A stretch of 64,000 nucleotides of DNA from Lutimaribacter salitolerans (GCF_042677865.1 NZ_JBHUDD010000027.1:62001-126000); one strand, 5' to 3'; counted from the first letter of the stretch, positions 23,828-32,730 are shown. Program-made: numbers and translations. The notes: generated from the sequence alone by a model not told the origin.

Positions 23828-24495
23828 GCGGGCCTCAGATAGCTGTCCCACAGATCGCAGGTCACCTCGTCACCCGCGCGCTCGGGCGCACCCCACAGAT
23901 CGGCGGCGTCAAACACCACGGTGTAAAGAGGCTCGGGCGCTTCGCCCAACCCATGCGCATTGGTGTCGGGCAGCACATGCGCGCCGTGCAGATGCACAAT
24001 GCGCCCCGGCACGCCCGCGGCATAGGCCGGCAGCCGGGTATGCCCGCCCGTCACATGCAGGTTGCGCGCGGGCCGCCGTGTGACCACGGCATCGCCTACG
24101 GCAAACCGCGGCGCCTGCTGCGTGGCCCGGTCCGACGGACCGCCCCGCGCCAGCACGCCCGCCACATCCTCGGCCGCAAGCGCGCGCTCCGCCAACGGGC
24201 TGCGCCCCGCCGCCTGACCGCTGGCCAGTTCTTCGCGCGTCACGATGCCCTGATCCACCAGCATGTCCGCCAGCGCCGAAATCCATTTCTCGAAATAGGA
24301 AAACCGCGCGTAATCCCCCGGCGACAGGCATTCGCGTGTGTGGCGCGAGCGGTCGATCGACCACTGCCCCAACGCCCCTGCCGCCAGCGTCACCGCCAGC
24401 GCGCGGGCGTGCCAGTCGTACTTGAACACCGGCTCGGGACCGGGCTGCACCGGGCCATCGCCGAACCGCCCGCCCATGTCGTGCACCCGTGTCAT
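23824..24495 (-). CDS. nthB: Nitrile hydratase beta subunit
   Basis: 223 aa; start at 24495 overlapping the alpha-subunit stop (ATGA). Hallmarks: MTRVHDMGGRFGDGPV at the start, the helix FKYDWHARALAVTLAAGALGQW and SIDRSRHTRECLSPGDYARFSYFEKW, and a C-terminal SH3-like domain with GDAVVTRRPARN, GHTRLPAYAAGVPGRIVHLHG and YTVVFDAADLWG. It forms the heterodimer that hydrates nitriles to amides. Translational coupling fits the need for equal amounts of the subunits. Confidence 0.95.
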   Translation of the reverse strand: MTRVHDMGGRFGDGPVQPGPEPVFKYDWHARALAVTLAAGALGQWSIDRSRHTRECLSPGDYARFSYFEKWISALADMLVDQGIVTREELASGQAAGRSPLAERALAAEDVAGVLARGGPSDRATQQAPRFAVGDAVVTRRPARNLHVTGGHTRLPAYAAGVPGRIVHLHGAHVLPDTNAHGLGEAPEPLYTVVFDAADLWGAPERAGDEVTCDLWDSYLRPA

Positions 24496-25124
24496 GCGGG
24501 GCGCTCCGGCAGGCCGGTGCCGATCATCGAATCGCGCGTGACCCAGTCGCACAGTTCCGCCTCGATCAGCCCTTCGGTGCCCTCGGGGCGCATCGGCAGC
24601 ACCAGATAGCGGATCTCGGCGGTCGAATCCCAGACCCGCACCTTGGTGCCTTCGGGCAGCTTGATCCCGAATTCAGCCAGCACCTTGCGCGGTTCACGCA
24701 CGGCGCGGGCACGGTAGGCGTCGGATTTGTACCAGCCCGGCGGAATGCCCAGCAGCGGCCATGGATAGCAGCTGCACAGGGTGCAGACGACCATGTTGTG
24801 CACCTGGGGCGTGTTCTCGACCACCACGATATGCTCGCCCTGACGCCCGTAGAATCCCAACTCGGCCACCACAGCCGTCGCATCCGCCAGCAGGGCGGCG
24901 CGGAACTCGGGGTCGCTCCAGGCCCTGGCGACCACCAGCGCGCCGTTCTTTGGCCCGATCCGGTTTTCATAAGTGTCGATGATTTCATCCAGCGCCGCCG
25001 GATCGATCAGCCCCTTTTGCGTCAGAATCGTCTCGATCGCCTTCACCCGCAGCGCGGGATCGGGCGGCAGAACGGCGTGGGCATGGTCGTGGTCGTGGTG
25101 ATCATGTGGCATGGGCATGATCAT
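24492..25124 (-). CDS. nthA: Nitrile hydratase alpha subunit, cobalt type
   Basis: 210 aa. The metal-binding claw is VCTLCSCYPWP (C-T-L-C-S-C, about residue 113). Thr at the second position marks cobalt enzymes, while iron enzymes have Ser. WYKSDAYRARAVREPRKVLAEFG and WDSTAEIRYLVLPMRP also match. The N-terminus has an unusual His/Asp run (PHDHHDHDHAHA), a possible metal-collecting tail. The start at 25124 is one of three closely spaced ATGs. Order alpha-beta-activator is the usual cobalt operon; no amidase or cobalt transporter gene is beside it. Confidence 0.95.
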   Translation of the reverse strand: MIMPMPHDHHDHDHAHAVLPPDPALRVKAIETILTQKGLIDPAALDEIIDTYENRIGPKNGALVVARAWSDPEFRAALLADATAVVAELGFYGRQGEHIVVVENTPQVHNMVVCTLCSCYPWPLLGIPPGWYKSDAYRARAVREPRKVLAEFGIKLPEGTKVRVWDSTAEIRYLVLPMRPEGTEGLIEAELCDWVTRDSMIGTGLPERPA

Positions 25125-25230
25125 GCGCCAGGTCCGCGCATCCTGTCCAGCCCCGGGAATGATGGCTTGCCCATTGGGCCAAAGACCCTTACATGGGCGC
25201 TGTTATGCAATTCCGGCAATCCGAGGCCCC

Positions 25231-25602
25231 ATGGAAAACGTCATCCTGATCGTCCACCTTCTTCTGGCGCTGTCGCTGATCGGCATCGTGCTGATTCAGA
25301 AGTCCGAGGGCGGTGGCCTTGGGATCGGTGGTGGTGGCGGTGGCACCATGTCGGGCCGTCCGCCTTCGACGCCCATGGCCAAGGTCACGTGGTTCCTGGC
25401 GATTGCGTTCATCTGTACCTCGATGGCGCTGACCATCGTGGCGGCGCAGAAGTCGGCGGGCAGTTCGGTGCTCGACCGCATCGGCAACCGCCCGGTCAGT
25501 CAGGATCGCGACGATCCGGCATCCCCGGCGATGCCCTCGGGTGATGGCCTGCTGCCACCCAGCGCGGGCGACTCCGCCCCGCTTGTGCCCCGCGCCGACT
25601 GA
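25231..25602 (+). CDS. secG: Preprotein translocase subunit SecG
   Basis: 123 aa: two transmembrane helices (about 3-22 and 50-70) separated by the Gly-rich loop QKSEGGGLGIGGGGGGTMSG, with the second helix starting AKVTWFLAIAFICTSMAL. A long Pro/Ser-rich tail follows, as in other alphaproteobacteria. It assists SecYE in protein export. pyrG follows after 176 bp, the common secG-pyrG order. Confidence 0.95.
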   Translation: MENVILIVHLLLALSLIGIVLIQKSEGGGLGIGGGGGGTMSGRPPSTPMAKVTWFLAIAFICTSMALTIVAAQKSAGSSVLDRIGNRPVSQDRDDPASPAMPSGDGLLPPSAGDSAPLVPRAD

Positions 25603-25778
25603 CATCAGCACCGCATCGTAACCACAAGTGTTTGAGGGCAGGGCCAAACCCGCAACAGCATCTTGCGGTTGGCTTGCGCTTGTTCGCAAAATCCTTTAAG
25701 GCGTAAGTCCCGTGATGCTGCGGTCCTTCGGGCCGGGCGGGCGCTCGCATTTCGCGACTTCACGGGAGAAGCCAGACC

Positions 25779-27422
25779 ATGGCACGGTATATCTTCATCA
25801 CGGGCGGCGTTGTGTCCTCGCTGGGCAAGGGCCTGGCCTCGGCGGCGCTTGGCGCGCTGTTGCAGGCGCGCGGCTTTTCCGTGCGGCTGCGCAAGCTTGA
25901 CCCCTATCTGAACGTCGATCCCGGCACCATGTCCCCGTTCGAACATGGCGAGGTTTTCGTCACCGATGACGGGGCCGAAACCGATCTGGACCTTGGCCAT
26001 TACGAGCGGTTCACCGGCGTTCCGGCGCGCAACACGGATTCGGTCAGCTCCGGGCGCATCTATTCCAACGTGCTGGAAAAGGAACGTCGCGGCGACTATC
26101 TGGGCAAGACCATTCAGGTCGTCCCCCACGTCACCAACGAGATCAAGGATTTCCTGCGCGTGGGCGAGGACGAGGTCGATTTCATGCTGTGCGAGATCGG
26201 CGGCACCGTGGGCGACATCGAAGGCCTGCCGTTCTTCGAGGCGATCCGCCAGTTTTCCCACGACAAGCCGCGCGGGCAATGCATCTTCATGCACCTGACG
26301 CTGCTGCCCTATCTGGCCGCCAGCGGCGAGTTGAAGACAAAGCCGACCCAGCACAGCGTCAAGGAGCTGCAAAGCATCGGCATCGCACCCGACATTCTTG
26401 TCTGCCGGTCCGAACATCCGATTCCCGAAAAGGAACGCGAAAAGATTGCCCTGTTCTGCAACGTCCGCAAGGAGGACGTGGTCGCCGCATATGACCTGAA
26501 CTCGATCTACGAGGCGCCGCTGGCCTATCACCACGAAGGGCTGGATCAGGCCGTGCTGGATGCGTTCCAGATCAGCCCCGCCCCCCGCCCTGACCTGCGC
26601 AAGTGGGAGGATGTGGCCGACCGCATCCACAACACCGACGGCGCGGTGAATGTGGCAATCGTGGGCAAGTACACGCAACTGGAAGACGCTTACAAATCCA
26701 TCAAGGAGGCGCTGACCCACGGCGGCATGGCCAACCGGGTCAAGGTGAACGTGTCCTGGGTCGATGCCGAGGTGTTCGACCGCGAGGACGCCGCACCGCA
26801 TCTCGAAGGGTTCCACGCCATCATCGTGCCCGGCGGCTTTGGCGAGCGCGGCACCGAGGGCAAGATCAAGGCCGCCGAATTCGCCCGCACCCGCAAGATC
26901 CCCTATCTCGGCATCTGTCTGGGCATGCAGATGGCGGTGATCGAGGCCGCGCGCAACGTTGCAGGCCTGTCCGCCGCCGGGTCCGAGGAGTTTGACCACG
27001 AAGCCGGGAAAAAGCGTTTCGAGCCGGTGGTGTACCACCTCAAGGAATGGGTGCAGGGCAACCAGAAGGTCAGGCGCAAGACCAGCGACGACAAGGGCGG
27101 CACCATGCGTCTGGGTGCCTATGATGCGGTGCTGAAAGAAGGCTCCAAGGTCGCAAAGGTCTATGGCGGGCTGGCCATCGACGAACGCCACCGCCACCGC
27201 TACGAGGTGGATATCAAGTATCGCGAGCAGCTTGAATCCGCAGGGCTGACCTTTTCGGGCATGTCCCCGGACGGGCGGCTGCCGGAAATCGTGGAATGGT
27301 CGGATCACCCGTGGTTCATCGGGGTCCAGTTTCACCCCGAGCTGAAATCGAAACCTTTCGATCCGCACCCGCTGTTTGCCGATTTCATCCGCGCCGCGGT
27401 GGAAACCTCGCGTCTGGTGTGA
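25779..27422 (+). CDS. pyrG: CTP synthase
   Basis: 547 aa. The N-terminal synthetase domain (about 1-266) has YIFITGGVVSSLGKGL, LDPYLNVDPGTMSPFEHGEVF and the ERRGDYLGKTIQ loop. The C-terminal class I glutaminase has YLGICLGMQ (catalytic Cys about 383) and IGVQFHPELKSKP (His-x-Glu). It aminates UTP to CTP using glutamine. GGAG lies about 11 bases before the ATG. The 176-bp upstream region holds no gene. Confidence 0.98.
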   Translation: MARYIFITGGVVSSLGKGLASAALGALLQARGFSVRLRKLDPYLNVDPGTMSPFEHGEVFVTDDGAETDLDLGHYERFTGVPARNTDSVSSGRIYSNVLEKERRGDYLGKTIQVVPHVTNEIKDFLRVGEDEVDFMLCEIGGTVGDIEGLPFFEAIRQFSHDKPRGQCIFMHLTLLPYLAASGELKTKPTQHSVKELQSIGIAPDILVCRSEHPIPEKEREKIALFCNVRKEDVVAAYDLNSIYEAPLAYHHEGLDQAVLDAFQISPAPRPDLRKWEDVADRIHNTDGAVNVAIVGKYTQLEDAYKSIKEALTHGGMANRVKVNVSWVDAEVFDREDAAPHLEGFHAIIVPGGFGERGTEGKIKAAEFARTRKIPYLGICLGMQMAVIEAARNVAGLSAAGSEEFDHEAGKKRFEPVVYHLKEWVQGNQKVRRKTSDDKGGTMRLGAYDAVLKEGSKVAKVYGGLAIDERHRHRYEVDIKYREQLESAGLTFSGMSPDGRLPEIVEWSDHPWFIGVQFHPELKSKPFDPHPLFADFIRAAVETSRLV

Positions 27423-27435
27423 CGCGGGGTCGGCC

Positions 27436-28035
27436 CTATCCCAGTATGGGGGACAACAGCTCGCGCCACAGGCTGACGCGGCGGGGCTTTTCGCCATCGG
27501 AAAAGATCGACCTGTCCACCGAGGCGTCCTGCACTACGGTCGGGTCGTCATCCTCGTCGTGATCGGCCTGCACCGCCTTCAACGTGATGGGCGTGAACAG
27601 CGCAGGATCGAACACCCAGCGGCCCACCCGGCCCATCGCGCGGTCGTCTTCCTGCCGGGCGATCCACTCGGCGATTGCGTCGAACACATCCTCGATCCCA
27701 AGCTCTGGATCGGGCAGGTAGAACCCGCTGACGGCACGGTGATGGATCGCATCCAGAACCTGACAACGCGCCCGCGCCTCGGGCGGCACCTTGTCCTTGC
27801 GCAGGTGGGTGTAGCGTGCGGGCGCGCCGTTCAGGAAAACCGTCATGGCGGTGCCAAGGTCAACGCCTTTCTGCGCCATCGACCAGCCCAGCTTGCGCAG
27901 ATCGCCGCTGGCCCAATCAAAGGCACGCAGCGCGGCGCGCCGATCGGCCAGGCTGCCGCCGCGAATCTCCTGCAACAGGTCCTGCAAATCCGCATCGGAC
28001 AGCTTTTCAACAGGCTTGCTTTGCACCTGGCTCAC
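27436..28035 (-). CDS. Uncharacterised protein, 199 aa
   Basis: A soluble, mainly helical protein with no signal peptide. Notable parts: EKLSDADLQDLLQEIRGGSLADRR at the start, a central GVDLGTAMTVFLNGAPARY and WIARQEDDRAMGRVGRWVFDP, and an acidic patch DHDEDDDPTVV before a basic end KPRRVSLWRELLSPI. It converges with pyrG (13-base gap) and diverges from the secreted fusion gene 31 bp away. Family not recognised. Confidence 0.7.
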   Translation of the reverse strand: MSQVQSKPVEKLSDADLQDLLQEIRGGSLADRRAALRAFDWASGDLRKLGWSMAQKGVDLGTAMTVFLNGAPARYTHLRKDKVPPEARARCQVLDAIHHRAVSGFYLPDPELGIEDVFDAIAEWIARQEDDRAMGRVGRWVFDPALFTPITLKAVQADHDEDDDPTVVQDASVDRSIFSDGEKPRRVSLWRELLSPILG

Positions 28036-28066
28036 CCTTCACCTTTCCCACAAGGGGGCAACCTAG

Positions 28067-29161
28067 ATGCGAAATGTGGTAAGATTGCGGAAGCGTTGTG
28101 GCGTGCAGGGTGCGGCGATGGCCCTGCTGGCGATGACCCTCCCTGTTTGCGCCGATACGCTGCTGCCGGTGCCCTATGCCGATCTGGCCGCGCGTCTGGA
28201 CGGGCGCGTCACGTTCGACAGCCTGCCCGCGCGCCCTGAACCGGGGCTGACGTTCGATCATCCACTGGGGATCGAGGGCGTACAGGTCGGGGCGGGCTTT
28301 GCCGGGCAGGTGCCCGCAATCCGCCACGGGCACGACGACACCCGGCATGACGACATCAGCCAGGTCCGCGCCGATGCGCCGCTGCGGCTGGTCGGCCACG
28401 GTCCGGGGCGCGGGCTGGCCTTTGCACAACATCGCGGCTTTGGCTCGGTCGCGGTGTTTCCGCTTGGGCCGGACGGGTTCGGGGCCATTTCGGGCAGGGG
28501 CGAGGGCGCGCTGGCGGTGCTGTTTCCCCGGGATCAGGCGGCCTTTGGCTTGCGCATCCATTCCGATTATCCCGACCCTCTGGGTGCGCGGCAAACGCGC
28601 CGCGGTGGCGTCACGGTGATCGTCATGGCCCGCGATGGACAGCCACTTGCGCGGCACGATGCGCAACTGGGCACCGGCATCAAGGAGCTGGGGCTGGTGC
28701 GTGCGGCCGGGCAGAACGATATCGCGGGGTTCTTGCTGCTCAATACCGACCCGGGCGGCATCGCCGTCGATGACATCCTGTTTGCCCGTGCGGCCCTGCT
28801 GGGCCACCCCTTGACCACCCCGCGCGCCCCGCGCAGGATGGCGCGGCACAACAAGGGACGGGATGACATGGCCAAGGGCTATTGGGTGGGGCATGTGGAT
28901 GTGGACGATCCGCAGATCTACGAGGATTACAAGCGCGCCAACGCGGAACCCTTCGCGGAATTCGGCGCGCGTTTCGTCGTGCGCGGCGGGCAGCAGACGG
29001 TGCGCGAAGGCACCGCGCGCGGGCGCACCGTGGTGATCGAATTTCCCAGCTACCAGGCCGCTCTGGACTGTTTCGACAGCCCGGCCTATCAGCGCGCAAA
29101 GGCGCTGCGCGACCCCGTGTCCAGCGCCGACATGATCATCGTCGAAGGATATGACGGCTGA
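28067..29161 (+). CDS. Secreted beta-rich protein fused in frame to a DUF1330 domain
   Basis: 364 aa in one open frame. Residues 1-30 look like a signal peptide with a basic n-region and cleavage near VCA. Residues 31-265 form a beta-rich domain with FDSLPARPEPG and a late FLLLNTDPGGIAVDDILF, a pattern seen in secreted PEP-CTERM-like or lectin-like sandwiches. From Met 268 (base 28868) the sequence is a complete stand-alone-type DUF1330 protein (MAKGYWVGHVDVDDPQIYEDY ... ALRDPVSSADMIIVEGYDG; quoted in parts). An AAGGGA site precedes that internal ATG, so DUF1330 may also be made separately. The next gene starts in its stop codon. Confidence 0.75.
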   Translation: MRNVVRLRKRCGVQGAAMALLAMTLPVCADTLLPVPYADLAARLDGRVTFDSLPARPEPGLTFDHPLGIEGVQVGAGFAGQVPAIRHGHDDTRHDDISQVRADAPLRLVGHGPGRGLAFAQHRGFGSVAVFPLGPDGFGAISGRGEGALAVLFPRDQAAFGLRIHSDYPDPLGARQTRRGGVTVIVMARDGQPLARHDAQLGTGIKELGLVRAAGQNDIAGFLLLNTDPGGIAVDDILFARAALLGHPLTTPRAPRRMARHNKGRDDMAKGYWVGHVDVDDPQIYEDYKRANAEPFAEFGARFVVRGGQQTVREGTARGRTVVIEFPSYQAALDCFDSPAYQRAKALRDPVSSADMIIVEGYDG

Positions 29162-29619
29162 TGTTTGACAGGCTCTTGTCGCGCTTTCGCTCGGGCGAGC
29201 CCACGCCCCTGCCGCAACCCGATGCCGATCTGGCGCTGGGGGCGCTGCTGGTGCGGGTGGCGATGTCCGATCACACCTACCGGGTCGAGGAAATCCGCCG
29301 CATCGACCGTCTGCTGGGGCGGCTGTTCCGGCTGAACCCGGTGCAGGCCGCCAAGATGCGCGCCACCTGCGAAAAGCTGGAGCGTCAGGCCCCCGGCACA
29401 GGGCAGTTCGCCGCGCTGATCCGCGACAATGTCGACCATTCGCACCGGCTGGACGCGCTGCAGGCGATGTTCGAGGTGATGTTGGCAGATGACACGCGCG
29501 CCGCCGAAGAGGTGACGCTGATCCACGCCCTGACCGAGGCGCTGGGTCTGTCGCCCGAGGACGAGGCCACCGCCCTGACCCGCGCCGAACAAGGCCGCGA
29601 CATGCCCCCCGCGCATTGA
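29161..29619 (+). CDS. TerB-like protein, copy 1
   Basis: 152 aa, ATG sharing a base with the previous stop (TGATG). It is the all-helical TerB fold: ALGALLVRVAMSDHTYRVEEIRRIDRLL then HRLDALQAMFEVMLADDTRAAEEVTLIHALTEALGLSPED, with the acidic D-x-x-x-x-x-E-E pattern that can bind metal. Members are named for tellurite resistance, but most stand-alone TerB proteins have unknown roles. A paralogue follows at 29832. Confidence 0.85.
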   Translation: MFDRLLSRFRSGEPTPLPQPDADLALGALLVRVAMSDHTYRVEEIRRIDRLLGRLFRLNPVQAAKMRATCEKLERQAPGTGQFAALIRDNVDHSHRLDALQAMFEVMLADDTRAAEEVTLIHALTEALGLSPEDEATALTRAEQGRDMPPAH

Positions 29620-29671
29620 TCGTCAGTCCGCTCGATCGCGGCAGGTGGCGATCCTGATCACACCCCCGACC

Positions 29672-29765
29672 GCCTCCCCACAAGGGGAAGGAGGGGTGAG
29701 TGTTGGAACCGTTCGGCGTATACCTCCGCTTCCCCTGGTAGGGAGAGGCCGAGGGTGGGGCGGTA
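29672..29765. repeat. GC-rich inverted repeat between the two TerB-like genes
   Basis: The 212-bp gap holds CTCCCCACAAGGGGAAGGAG and, further on, CTTCCCCTGGTAGGGAGAGG with flanking CCGAGGGTGGGG. This style resembles dispersed palindromic units seen in many alphaproteobacterial intergenic regions. A related CCCTCGCCCTCGCGGGGAGG segment occurs at 21353-21372. No ORF or RNA gene is seen here. Confidence 0.5.
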
Positions 29766-29831
29766 TGCCCGCCACCGTGCAAAACAGCCCGGGCACGGAT
29801 TTGTGCCTTGGCGAGCATGGTCGCGCGGCGT

Positions 29832-30284
29832 ATGTCTGACCGCATGTTGTCAAGACTTCTGAACAGCCTGATGGCTCCCGAACCCGAAACGCTGCCCGAT
29901 GCGGATGCACGGCTGGCGCTCACCGCGCTGCTGGTGCGCATCGCGCGCACCGACGGGCATTACGCCCCCGAAGAGATCGAGCGCATCGACCGCATATCGC
30001 AGGCCCGCTATGGCCTGACCGAACATGCCGCCCTTGAATTGCGCGCCGAGGCCGAGACGATCGAGGCCGAAGCCCCCGATACCGTCCGCTTTACCCGCGC
30101 GATCAAGGACGCCGTGCCCTATGACGAGCGGCTGGGCGTGGTCGTCGCCCTTTGGGAGGTGGTGCTGGCCGACGGCGTGCGCGAGGCCGAGGAAGACGCG
30201 CTGCTGCGCATGGTGACCTCGCTGCTGGGCATCACCGATCAGGACAGCGCCCGCGCCCGTCAGCGGGCCCAGAACGGCGGGTGA
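29832..30284 (+). CDS. TerB-like protein, copy 2
   Basis: 150 aa if started at 29832; other in-frame starts lie at 29817 and 29844 and no ribosome site decides. It has the same fold and motif positions as the gene at 29161: ALTALLVRIARTDGHYAPEEIERIDRI and RLGVVVALWEVVLADGVREAEEDALLRMV. The two share roughly a third of residues by eye, suggesting an old duplication. The next gene begins in its stop codon (GTGA). Confidence 0.85.
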   Translation: MSDRMLSRLLNSLMAPEPETLPDADARLALTALLVRIARTDGHYAPEEIERIDRISQARYGLTEHAALELRAEAETIEAEAPDTVRFTRAIKDAVPYDERLGVVVALWEVVLADGVREAEEDALLRMVTSLLGITDQDSARARQRAQNGG

Positions 30285-31036
30285 TCGCCGCCCTGCCAAT
30301 GTATGACATGCCATGGGCACAGGCGGCCAACGACCGGCTGTGGCAGGCGGTGCGCGCGCATATGCCCTCCGACCTGCAAAGCAAGGCCCCCGAGACGCTG
30401 ACCCGCGACCGCGATCTGTGGCAGGTCTGGCAGGCCCCCGACCTGTTGCTGGCACAGACCTGCGGCCTGCCGTTCCGCGCGCGGCTGCATGCCGGCGTCA
30501 CGCTGGTGGCCAGCCCCGATCATCGCCTGCCGGGCTGTCCGCCCGGTCACTACCGCAGCACGCTGATCCGGCGGCAGGGCGATACCCGTGATCTGCCCGC
30601 GCTGGTGAAATCTGTTATGGCCTATAACGAACCGCTGTCGCAATCTGGCTGGGCCGCGCCCGTGGCACATCTGGCAGGCCTCGGGCTGGAACCCGAGGCC
30701 ACCCTGCGCACCGGCGCGCATCACGCCTCGATCCGCGCCGTGGCCGGCGGGCAGGCCGATTTCGCCGCGATCGACGCGGTGACCTGGGCGATGGTGGTGG
30801 ATGGTCAGCCCGATCTGGCCGCGCGGATTTACCCGTTCGACCAGACCGCGCCCACACCCGCCCTGCCCTACATCACCGCGCCCGGACAGGAGGGCGAAAC
30901 CCTGGCAACGGCGCTGGCGCAGGGCATCGCCGCGCTGTCGCCGCAGGACCGCGCCACGCTGCACCTGCACGGCATCACCCGTCTGCCCGCCACCGCCTAT
31001 ACCGCGCTGCCCCTGCCGCCCGCGCCCAAAGACTAG
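30281..31036 (+). CDS. PhnD-like periplasmic-binding-fold protein without signal peptide
   Basis: 251 aa with GTG start overlapping the TerB stop (GTGA); the family start IAALPMYDMPWAQAANDRLW fits this start. It has the two-lobe fold of phosphate/phosphonate-binding proteins: DLLLAQTCGLPFRARL, STLIRRQGDTRDL, MAYNEPLSQSGWAAP and GQADFAAIDAVTWAM. There is no signal peptide and no transport partner beside it, so it is probably a cytoplasmic ligand-binding protein or enzyme, as known for other orphan PF12974 proteins. Substrate unknown. Confidence 0.8.
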   Translation: MIAALPMYDMPWAQAANDRLWQAVRAHMPSDLQSKAPETLTRDRDLWQVWQAPDLLLAQTCGLPFRARLHAGVTLVASPDHRLPGCPPGHYRSTLIRRQGDTRDLPALVKSVMAYNEPLSQSGWAAPVAHLAGLGLEPEATLRTGAHHASIRAVAGGQADFAAIDAVTWAMVVDGQPDLAARIYPFDQTAPTPALPYITAPGQEGETLATALAQGIAALSPQDRATLHLHGITRLPATAYTALPLPPAPKD

Positions 31037-31181
31037 GCAGGGCTGCCGAAACGCGCGATGACCACAGGTCAAATCGGCACAAACCGCGCCCGACCGCGCG
31101 CTTTGCAAGTTGCAATGGCGCAGGTTTTCCGCCCTAGTGTGCCATTGTAACAACAGCAATACACGACACCCGGGGGGATAC

Positions 31182-31958
31182 GTGGCCGACAGCGATCCGG
31201 TTATCGAAATCCGTGGCCTGCACAAGGCTTATGGCGCGCTTGAGGTGATCAAGGGCGTCGACATCACGGCCCGTCGCGGCGACGTGGTGTCGCTGATCGG
31301 CTCGTCCGGATCGGGCAAATCGACCATCCTGCGCTGCGCCAACCTGCTCTAAGACAGCCAGCAGGGCGATATCGTGTTCAAGGGCGAGCCTGTCACCTGG
31401 CGCGGCTCAGGCCCCACGCGCCAGCCGGCCGATCCCGCCCAGGTGCTGCGCATCCGCACCAACCTGTCGATGGTGTTCCAGCAGTTCAACCTGTGGGCGC
31501 ACATGACCATCCTGCAAAACGTGATGGAGGCGCCGGTCACCGTGCTGGGCCGCCCCCGCGCCGAGGTCGAGCAATCCGCCCGTGCCTATCTTGACAAGGT
31601 GGGCATCGGAGAGAAGGCTGATGCCTACCCCGCGCAGCTTTCGGGCGGGCAGCAGCAGCGCGCAGCCATCGCACGCGCGCTTTGCATGGAGCCACAGGCG
31701 CTGCTGTTCGACGAACCCACCAGCGCGCTGGACCCGGAACTGGAGCAGGAGGTGGTCAAGGTCATCAAGGCGCTGGCCGAGGAAGGCCGCACCATGCTGG
31801 TCGTGACCCATGACATGCGCATGGCTGCCGATATCTCGGACCTTGTGGTGTTCCTGCATCAGGGCCGGATCGAGGAACAGGGCGCGCCCGATTCCATGTT
31901 CGGTGCGCCGCAGACAGAGCGGCTCAAGGGGTTCCTGTCGGCCACCCTGCACGAGTGA
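31182..31958 (+). pseudogene. Polar amino-acid ABC transporter ATPase interrupted by an in-frame stop
   Basis: The GTG start at 31182 follows GGGGGG. The frame runs through Walker A (IGSSGSGKSTILRCANLL) to a TAA at 31350-31352 and continues in the same frame to 31958. The downstream part has the Q-loop (MVFQQFNLWAHM), the signature LSGGQQQRAAIARAL, Walker B (ALLFDEPTSALDPE) and the H-loop (VVTHDMRMA). Homologues have Glu after NLL, so a single G-to-T change (GAA to TAA) explains the stop. Without it the protein would be 258 aa, the normal family length. It is followed by its binding protein and two permeases. It is a true nonsense mutation, a sequencing error, or a readthrough case. Confidence 0.85.
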
Positions 31959-32004
31959 CCGGGCCGGCAAGACAATCAAACAAACCAACCAAGGGAGCAT
32001 ACAC

Positions 32005-32721
32005 ATGCACAAACTGATCCTGACAACGGCCGCGCTGGCCTTTACCGCCCAGATGGGCATGGCACAGGACGTCACACGGCTTGGCACCGAGGGCGCCTAC
32101 CCTCCGTGGAACTTCATCAACGATTCAGGCGAAATCGCAGGGTTCGAGCGTGAACTGGGCGACGAGCTGTGCGCGCGCGCCGAGTTGACCTGCGAATGGG
32201 TCACCAATGACTGGGATTCGATCATCCCCAACCTGGTGTCCGGCAACTATGACGTGATCATCGCGGGCATGAGCATCACCGACGAACGCGACGAGGTGAT
32301 CGACTTTTCCCAGAACTACAGCCAGCCCGACCCTTCGGCCTATCTGGCCACCACGGCGGATGTCGATGTCGAAGGCGCGGTGATCGCGGCGCAGGCCAGC
32401 AACATCCAGGCGGCCTTTGTCGCCGAACAGGGCTGGACCCTGCTGGAATTCGCCACGCCCGAGGAAACCATCGCCGCCGTGCGCAACGGCGAGGCGGATG
32501 CGGTTCTGGCCGACAAATCCTACCTGATGCCCATTGCCGAAGAGGATGCCGGCCTTGTCATGCTCGAGCGTGACGAGATGCTGGGCGGCGGCGTGGGCCT
32601 TGGCCTGCGCGAATCCGACACCGAGCTGAAGGAGAAGTTCAACGCCGCCATCCAGTCGATGAAGGACGATGGCAGCCTGAACGAGCTGATCACCAAGTGG
32701 GACATCGGCGAGACGTTCTGA
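32005..32721 (+). CDS. Polar amino-acid ABC transporter substrate-binding protein
   Basis: 238 aa, start behind AAGGGAG. Signal peptide 1-20 (ending GMAQ). The type-3 solute-binding fold opens LGTEGAYPPWNFINDSGEIAGFERELGDELC and contains the ligand motif NYDVIIAGMSITDERDEVIDFSQNY. A C-terminal GLGLRESDTELKEKFNAAIQSMKDDGS follows. The set ATPase, binding protein, two permeases matches octopine/lysine-arginine-ornithine type importers. The neighbouring ligase/oxidase genes suggest an amine or basic amino acid as substrate (inference). Confidence 0.92.
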   Translation: MHKLILTTAALAFTAQMGMAQDVTRLGTEGAYPPWNFINDSGEIAGFERELGDELCARAELTCEWVTNDWDSIIPNLVSGNYDVIIAGMSITDERDEVIDFSQNYSQPDPSAYLATTADVDVEGAVIAAQASNIQAAFVAEQGWTLLEFATPEETIAAVRNGEADAVLADKSYLMPIAEEDAGLVMLERDEMLGGGVGLGLRESDTELKEKFNAAIQSMKDDGSLNELITKWDIGETF

Positions 32722-32730
32722 ATACCGCAG

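Noticed and set aside
29161..30284. Tellurite-resistance island
   Set aside because: Only stand-alone TerB-fold proteins are present; no terA, terC, terD or terE.
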